Shown: positions 6,307 to 10,297 of the stretch, one piece after another
Position numbering within the stretch: the stretch's first letter is position 1
Layout: each line of letters starts with the position of its first letter
NCBI GenBank assembly: GCA_025936205.1
Contig: JAICTU010000332.1
Coordinates: 1-10,297, forward strand
Direction of reading: 5' to 3'
Source of the DNA: Polyangiaceae bacterium
GTDB lineage: Bacteria; Myxococcota; Polyangia; Polyangiales; Polyangiaceae
Length of the DNA: 10,297 nucleotides
Translations under genes and position numbers: made by a program
The notes under the pieces: generated by a model
Told to the model about the DNA's origin: nothing
The model's input: the letters and a program-made list of their open reading frames with translations, nothing else
The model's database searches: none

Positions 6307-8394
6307 TCACAAGCACTCGAGCTTGAGCCTGCGGATGTTGTTGTTGTCGAAGAAGTACGGAGGATTGCAGTCGGCGCTGGCGCTGCTGTGCTTGGCGTTG
6401 TGCGAAGCCGTTTCGCGCCGTGGCGACGCGGTTGGCTTGGCCACGGCCGCCGCTGTGTGAGCCGCTGGCTCAGGCTTTGCATCGCTCTTCGAGGCAGGCT
6501 TGGCCTCTAGCTTCGTGCCCGCAGAGCTGGGCTTTGGATCAGGCTTTGCAGCACGATCCGCACGGTTGGACCCAGCGTGAGCTCCAGCCATCCCGCCGCT
6601 GCGTGCGGCGGAGCCCTTTTCCTTTTCACTGCCTTCGTCTTCCTCGTAGCCATCGTCGGGCGCTCGCGGAAGGTCGTCGGTCTGCAGGATCACAGGGAGC
6701 TCCTCGGCAGCCGGGTGTGCGCCGTTGCGCGTCGCGCGCGCCGTGCCGGCGGGCGCGGAACGCAGACGGCCCTCTGCCGTGATCTCAGTCCCTGGCGCGG
6801 CGGCGGAGGCGCCGCCGTTGCGAGGGGAATCATCGTTGTCTGGCCAGCTCTGGAAGCCCCAAGCGAGAAATGCCGCGCCCGCGCCGAGCAGGGCGCCCGC
6901 GACCAGCCCCCGTGTCCGGTTGACCTGGAAGAAGTGCGCCAGCGGCGACTGCGCTGGTGCGCGCGGTAGGCGCGGCGGAGCAGTGGCTCGCGCCGCCTCC
7001 AGCATCAGCGCGCTGCTCATGCGCGGCGGCGGGGGCAGGGAAATGGGCGCGTATCCCGCAACGGGTGGCGGGCGCGAGCTCGGCGGACGATCCGGCAGTG
7101 GCGGCGGGCCGCTGGACGGACGCGGAAGCGGCGGCGGAGAGACTGGCCGCGGTGAGAATGGCTGCGGTGAGAATGGCTGCGGTGAGAATGGCTGCGGTGA
7201 GAATGGCTGCGGTGAGAATGGCTGCGGGGGCGCAGACGACGGTGACGGCGCGGGAGAACGCTCCGTGGGCGGATGCTGCGAACCGGGCGAATTCGGGGGC
7301 GCCCACGAGGGTAGATCCCAGCGCACGGTGCGCTCTTCCGTCTCGAAGTCGCTGTCCAGCTCGCGAGGCGCTGCCCCTTCGTCATCGGGATAGCCAGCGC
7401 TGGCCTGGGAGACCTCTGCACGGGCGCCGCCCAGGGCGCGCGCGAACTCGCTCGCGAACCGCCGCGGACCGAGCAGTCTCGAGCCGAAGTCCTTGGCAAA
7501 CACGCGCGCGAACCAGATGTCGATCGCGGGCGGCAGGTCCGCGCGATAGTGGCTCGGCGGTGCGAATTGAGCGTTGCAGATGGCAACACGGACGCCCTCT
7601 GCCGTGGAGGCCTCGAAGGGCAGCGTAGTGGTCAACAGCTCATACGCGAGCACTCCCAGCGCCCAAAGATCGGACGCGGCGCTGCTGCCGGTGCCCTGGA
7701 GCAGCTGCTCGGGAGAGAGATACCCTTGCTCGCGCGAAGGCGCGTCGGGCGTGAGCGCGGACGATGACTCGTTGGCCCAGGTATCGCTCGTCACATCGCC
7801 AAAATTGGCGATCTCGAGGAACGGCTGGCCCGCGGTCTCGGTCAGAAACAGATGCTCGGGGCAGAGGCTGCCGTGAAAGAGGCCGAGCGGATGCGCTTTG
7901 GCGAGTACGCCCGCGGCTTGCTCCAGCACCGCAAGGACTTCGAAGCTCGAGAGCGGACCCGCCAGCAGCCGCTGGTTCAGGCTCCTGCCCTCGAGCAGCT
8001 GGGTGACGATGAACGGCACCCCTCGGACGCGACCCTGTTCGAGGATCTGCAACAAGTGCGGATCGCCGATGCGCGCCGCGCTGCGCGCCTGACGCAAGAA
8101 GCGATCGACCTCTTCGGGCGCTGGTGGGTTGGCTGCCGCCACACTGCTGGCATCCGGCGGGGCAAACTTGACCGCTACCTCGATCTGCAACGTGAGCTGA
8201 TCGGCGACCCACACGTTGAGGCCGGGTGCGCCCGTGACCGGCCGGACCAGCTGTAGATGGGGCGCGATGCTGAGACCGGGCGCAGGCTTGAAACTTCCGC
8301 GCGGCGAGTTCAGCCAGCGCGACGGCGGTGGTGCCCCCGCCAAACCGCTGCGGGGCGCGGGGTGCCCCCGCAAAAGATTGCTGGCTCCAGACAC
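6307..8394 (-). CDS. Membrane-anchored Ser/Thr kinase-fold protein, predicted pseudokinase
   Basis: This is a 695-residue signalling protein. The cytoplasmic kinase fold spans about 40-330. It keeps beta-3 Lys76 (VAVKF), P228-E229 (YLSPEQL) and alpha-F Asp242 (SDLWALGVLAYELL). It lacks a true glycine loop (VTGAPGLN, 53-60), the alpha-C Glu (Gln102 in FLRQAR), the HRD Asp (H174-G-S176), the catalytic-loop Lys and Asn (Cys178, His181) and the DFG Asp (N197-F-G). Phosphotransfer is therefore unlikely; a scaffold or nucleotide-sensing role is inferred. A proline-rich linker contains five QPFSP repeats (391-415). One membrane helix lies at about 496-514, then comes an Ala/Lys/Pro-rich tail, and the end is CNPPYFFDNNNIRRLKLECL with Cys676 and Cys694, outside the membrane by the expected topology. 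GTG 8394 is chosen for its GGGAG site at 8 bases; in-frame TTG codons at 8373 and 8343 are alternatives. Fold confidence is high, start confidence moderate. Confidence 0.85.
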   Translation of the reverse strand: MSGASNLLRGHPAPRSGLAGAPPPSRWLNSPRGSFKPAPGLSIAPHLQLVRPVTGAPGLNVWVADQLTLQIEVAVKFAPPDASSVAAANPPAPEEVDRFLRQARSAARIGDPHLLQILEQGRVRGVPFIVTQLLEGRSLNQRLLAGPLSSFEVLAVLEQAAGVLAKAHPLGLFHGSLCPEHLFLTETAGQPFLEIANFGDVTSDTWANESSSALTPDAPSREQGYLSPEQLLQGTGSSAASDLWALGVLAYELLTTTLPFEASTAEGVRVAICNAQFAPPSHYRADLPPAIDIWFARVFAKDFGSRLLGPRRFASEFARALGGARAEVSQASAGYPDDEGAAPRELDSDFETEERTVRWDLPSWAPPNSPGSQHPPTERSPAPSPSSAPPQPFSPQPFSPQPFSPQPFSPQPFSPRPVSPPPLPRPSSGPPPLPDRPPSSRPPPVAGYAPISLPPPPRMSSALMLEAARATAPPRLPRAPAQSPLAHFFQVNRTRGLVAGALLGAGAAFLAWGFQSWPDNDDSPRNGGASAAAPGTEITAEGRLRSAPAGTARATRNGAHPAAEELPVILQTDDLPRAPDDGYEEDEGSEKEKGSAARSGGMAGAHAGSNRADRAAKPDPKPSSAGTKLEAKPASKSDAKPEPAAHTAAAVAKPTASPRRETASHNAKHSSASADCNPPYFFDNNNIRRLKLECL
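7151..7225. repeat. Five perfect tandem copies of a 15-bp unit inside the kinase-like gene
   Basis: On the plus strand the unit GGTGAGAATGGCTGC occurs five times without a mismatch. Because the unit is a multiple of three, it adds QPFSP pentapeptides in frame on the minus strand (residues 391-415). Adjoining RPVSP looks like a diverged relative. Identity at every base, including third positions, suggests recent slippage expansion. Confidence 0.95.
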
Positions 8395-8402
8395 CCGTTG
8401 TG

Positions 8403-8407
8403 CTCCC
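8403..8407 (-). promoter_or_regulatory. Ribosome binding site supporting the GTG start of the kinase-like gene
   Basis: GGGAG on the minus strand lies 8 bases before GTG 8394. The alternative TTG codons at 8373 and 8343 have a poorly spaced site or none. This is the main reason for the chosen start. Confidence 0.5.
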
Positions 8408-8945
8408 GAGGAACGCCACAGTAAGCCGCCCGGCCAAGGTGGGGTCAAGAAAAAACCCAGGAAGAATGCTGGCGTCCGACCGGCTGCTTCTGCGGCCAGG
8501 TAGGTCCCGAGCGCAGGGCATTGCGGCAGTAGAAGCGGATCGAGCCGCAGGATCCGCCCTGCGCGGAGCCGCTCATGCTCCCCGAGGGGCCTCAGTGCGC
8601 CGAGCGTCGCGCGCGCTGCCGCGTCGCTCGTGCCCCGCTTCGGTTCGCCCAGTGCGCTCTTGTCTCTCTGGGGTACGCGCTGTCGCCCGGCGCCTCCAGC
8701 GAGTGCCCCGAGAGCGAGCTGCCCGGGATCGCATCGAGCAACTGCTGGAGAGGGCGTGCTGCCTCCGGCGAGTGCCGAGCGCGCGGTCGCGGCAGAGCCA
8801 CCGTCACGCAGCGCTGCACGCGCCACTCATCCAGCAGCAGCACCCGATCGGCGAGCATTCCGATTGGAAATCGAGCGCTTACGAGAGCCGAGAAAAAATC
8901 TCGCGCGCCTGTCGATCCGTGCGGTCCCGATTCGACGTGTCAGTA

Positions 8946-8961
8946 GAGCCCCTCGGGGCTC
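8946..8961 (+). promoter_or_regulatory. Inverted repeat upstream of the DoxX-like gene
   Basis: GAGCCCC (8946-8952), TC, and GGGGCTC (8955-8961) form a perfect 7-bp inverted repeat, 28 bases before the ATG at 8990. It could be an operator or a leader hairpin; no known binding site is recognised. Confidence 0.35.
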
Positions 8962-8979
8962 CTCGAACCTTCAAGCCAC

Positions 8980-8983
8980 GAGG
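8980..8983 (+). promoter_or_regulatory. Ribosome binding site of the DoxX-like gene
   Basis: GAGG lies 6 bases before ATG 8990. This fixes the start against a frame that stays open upstream to 8630. Confidence 0.6.
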
Positions 8984-8989
8984 ACCACC

Positions 8990-9472
8990 ATGACCAGCAC
9001 TGCCTTCCCCCAGATCACCAGCACCGCTTCTGCCTCCGTCTCGGGCTCCGCCCCCAGCTCTATTCCGAGCCCTTTCACGCGCTATGCCACCATTGGCGCC
9101 CGCTGCGCGCTCGGCTTCGTGTTCTTCGCCAGCGGCCTGGCGGGCCTCTTGAACCTGGTCCCGCCGCCCAGCACGCCGATGCCCGAAGGAGCGATGGCCC
9201 TGGGCGCAGCGCTGCTGAAGACGGGCTACATGTTCCCGCTGATCAAGGGAACCGAGACGCTCGCCGGCGCGCTGCTGCTCGCCAACTGCTTCGTGCCCCT
9301 CGCCCTGGTGCTCCTGGCACCGGTGCTGGTGAACATCGTGGCCTTCCACGCCTTCCTCACGCCTGGTGAGGTGGGGCTGCCGATCGCCCTGCTGTGCGTC
9401 GAGCTATTCCTGGCCTGGCGCTACCGCGCCGCCTACCGCCCGCTGCTCACGCGACGCGCGGCGCTCGCCTGA
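8990..9472 (+). CDS. DoxX-like four-helix inner membrane protein
   Basis: This 160-residue membrane protein has a Ser/Thr/Ala-rich N-terminus of about 30 residues followed by four hydrophobic segments. They are at about 36-57 (GARCALGFVFFASGLAGLLN), about 70-102 including a family-like GYMFPLIKGTETLAGALLL, about 103-122 (LALVLLAPVLVNIVAFHAFL) and about 127-145 (LPIALLCVELFLAWRYR). The order, spacing and the 'K-tE-l-ga-lL' segment fit the DoxX-like superfamily. Members are linked to respiratory or redox functions in a few organisms but are mostly uncharacterised, so no reaction is assigned. The gene stands alone: divergent from the kinase-like gene and convergent with the hybrid histidine kinase. 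The Ser/Thr-rich N-terminal extension may not be cleaved as a signal peptide. Confidence 0.8.
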   Translation: MTSTAFPQITSTASASVSGSAPSSIPSPFTRYATIGARCALGFVFFASGLAGLLNLVPPPSTPMPEGAMALGAALLKTGYMFPLIKGTETLAGALLLANCFVPLALVLLAPVLVNIVAFHAFLTPGEVGLPIALLCVELFLAWRYRAAYRPLLTRRAALA

Positions 9473-9591
9473 GCAGGTCAGATACCAACCGAGCACCGCG
9501 GAGCTGGCGCAGGATCGCGAGCACCAGATCCAGGCCGTGGCCATCGTGCAGGAGTGGCGTGGACGCCGCGCTGAGCCGTTTGCTCGAGACG

Positions 9592-9612
9592 CCGCACAGC
9601 TGATCTGTGCGG
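9592..9612. terminator. Hairpin between DoxX and the histidine kinase
   Basis: CCGCACAG (9592-9599), a CTGAT loop and CTGTGCGG (9605-9612) form a perfect 8-bp stem directly next to the histidine kinase stop codon (9613-9615). It probably ends the kinase transcript and may serve DoxX from the other side. No T-run follows on either strand. Confidence 0.6.
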
Positions 9613-10297
9613 TCATCCGCGGTCGAGCACGCGGCGCACCTTCTCGAGCAGCCCCGCGCTGGTGAAGGGCTTGCCCAGGAAGTCCGTCTCGCTGCCGGCG
9701 GAGCCGCCGTCGACTAGCACCTGTGGCGAGTAACCGGAGAGATACAGCACCTTGATCTTCGGCTTGCGGTGGCGCAGCTCCACCCCCAGCTCCTGGCCGC
9801 TCATGCCCGGCATGGAGATGTCGGTGATGACGAGCGCGACGTCGCGCGTGGAGCGTTCGAGGGCGTCCAGCGCGAGCCGTCCGTTCTCCGCCACCAGCAC
9901 CTGATAGCCGGCGCGCTCCAGAATGCGCCGGGTCACGTTGCAGACCGCGAGATCGTCTTCCACGACCAGCAGCAACTCGCGACCTGAATCGGCAGAAGTT
10001 CGGTGATCGGGCCGGGGAGGGGGCCGCGAGGCCATGCTGCTGCGGGGCAGGTACACGTGCACCGTGGTTCCGACCCCGAGCTGCGACTCGATGCCGATGC
10101 GCCCGCCCGCCTGTTGGATGATGCCGTAGCACATCGACAGCCCCAGGCCCGAGCCGCTGCCCACCGGCTTGGTGGTGAAGAACGGTTCGAAGGCGCGCGC
10201 GAGCACGTTGGGTGACATGCCGGTGCCGGTGTCGCTGACTTCGATCAACACGTAAGAGCCCGCGGCGAGCTCCAGGTGCTCGTTCGAGCCGACGGGC
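9613..10297 (-). CDS. C-terminal part of a hybrid sensor histidine kinase: HATPase plus receiver domain (5' partial)
   Basis: The gene runs off the window on its 5' side; 227 residues are visible, counted here from the window edge. The first part is the end of a histidine kinase ATP-binding domain, with the G1 box SDTGTGM, F box FEPFFTTK and G2 box GSGSGLGLSM, ending VHVYLPR. After a short Pro/Arg-rich linker comes a receiver domain at about 108-225. It has the acidic pocket E113-D114-D115, phospho-acceptor Asp159 (ITDISMPGMSG), Ser187 (YLSGYS) and Lys209 (LGKPF). All receiver residues needed for phosphorylation are present. The H box, N box and any sensor domains lie beyond the window, so the signal is unknown. 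The short ATPase-receiver architecture is typical of soluble myxobacterial hybrid kinases. A TTG at 10251 is not the true start, because conserved sequence continues to the edge. Confidence 0.92.
   Translation of the reverse strand, partial: PVGSNEHLELAAGSYVLIEVSDTGTGMSPNVLARAFEPFFTTKPVGSGSGLGLSMCYGIIQQAGGRIGIESQLGVGTTVHVYLPRSSMASRPPPRPDHRTSADSGRELLLVVEDDLAVCNVTRRILERAGYQVLVAENGRLALDALERSTRDVALVITDISMPGMSGQELGVELRHRKPKIKVLYLSGYSPQVLVDGGSAGSETDFLGKPFTSAGLLEKVRRVLDRG

Larger units (their letters stand above)
8395..8989. other. Long gap between divergent genes, with coding-like but broken minus-strand frames
   Basis: These 595 bases should hold the control regions of the kinase-like gene and of DoxX. 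On the minus strand a frame from ATG 8858 uses good high-GC codons for about 60 residues (MLADRVLLLDEWRVQRCV...), then turns to rare codons such as AGA. The adjacent frame then becomes more coding-like (about 8660 down to 8400). I recognise no protein in either frame. Near the DoxX side are AT-richer bases and short inverted repeats, CGATT/AATCG (8861-8873) and CGAGA/TCTCG (8889-8903). Confidence 0.35.

Noticed and set aside
7151..7225. Tandem repeats considered as a CRISPR array.
   Set aside because: The units are directly adjacent 15-mers without spacers, lie inside a coding frame and translate to QPFSP repeats.
8395..8826. Extension of the kinase-like protein to an in-frame ATG at 8826.
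   Set aside because: The extra 144 residues show no domain, the kinase fold begins well downstream, and the GTG at 8394 has a well-spaced ribosome site. The coding-like stretch is reported separately.
9473..9612. Coding-like minus-strand frame after the histidine kinase stop (reads ...HDGHGLDLVLAILRQLRG...).
   Set aside because: It has good codon bias but no credible start, overlaps the end of DoxX in antisense, and the complementary plus frame looks equally coding-like, so composition alone explains it.

Overview
The window looks like chromosomal DNA of a high-GC myxobacterium-type organism (Myxococcota, probably the Polyangiales/Sorangium side). The reasons are strong G/C third-position bias, a eukaryote-type Ser/Thr kinase-fold protein with a proline-rich linker and one membrane helix, a DUF4423/TIGR02147-type regulator, an FG-GAP lipoprotein, a beta-helix C-terminus and a hybrid histidine kinase. 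This assignment is inference from gene content; no rRNA, tRNA or taxonomic marker is present. I see no mobile element, CRISPR array or RNA gene.

Layout, left to right. 1-204 (+) is the C-terminal end of a beta-helix type surface protein. 385-2853 (+) is a complete cytoplasmic GH2 beta-mannosidase. It converges on 2896-3900 (-), a DUF4423 family regulator with two helix-turn-helix segments, and the two share a hairpin at their 3' ends. The regulator is divergent from 4011-5474 (+), a lipoprotein with seven FG-GAP calcium-loop repeats. That lipoprotein converges on 5505-5909 (-), a small acidic protein of a family that I believe is conserved among myxobacteria. After about 400 bases without a gene comes 6307-8394 (-), a membrane-anchored kinase-fold protein. 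A gap of about 600 bases follows, then 8990-9472 (+), a four-helix DoxX-like membrane protein. It converges on 9613-10297 (-), the C-terminal part of a hybrid sensor histidine kinase that runs off the window.

Most genes here are transcribed singly, in alternating directions; no multi-gene operon is visible. The only pairs that invite a functional link are divergent: the DUF4423 regulator with the FG-GAP lipoprotein, and the kinase-like protein with DoxX.

The most notable item is the kinase-fold protein. It keeps the fold-defining residues (beta-3 Lys, SPE, alpha-F Asp) but has lost the catalytic Asp of HRD (now HGS), the metal-binding Asp of DFG (now NFG), the alpha-C Glu (now Gln) and a proper glycine loop. 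It therefore looks like a membrane-anchored pseudokinase. It also carries a (QPFSP)5 tandem repeat that is perfect at the DNA level and a cysteine-bracketed C-terminal motif.
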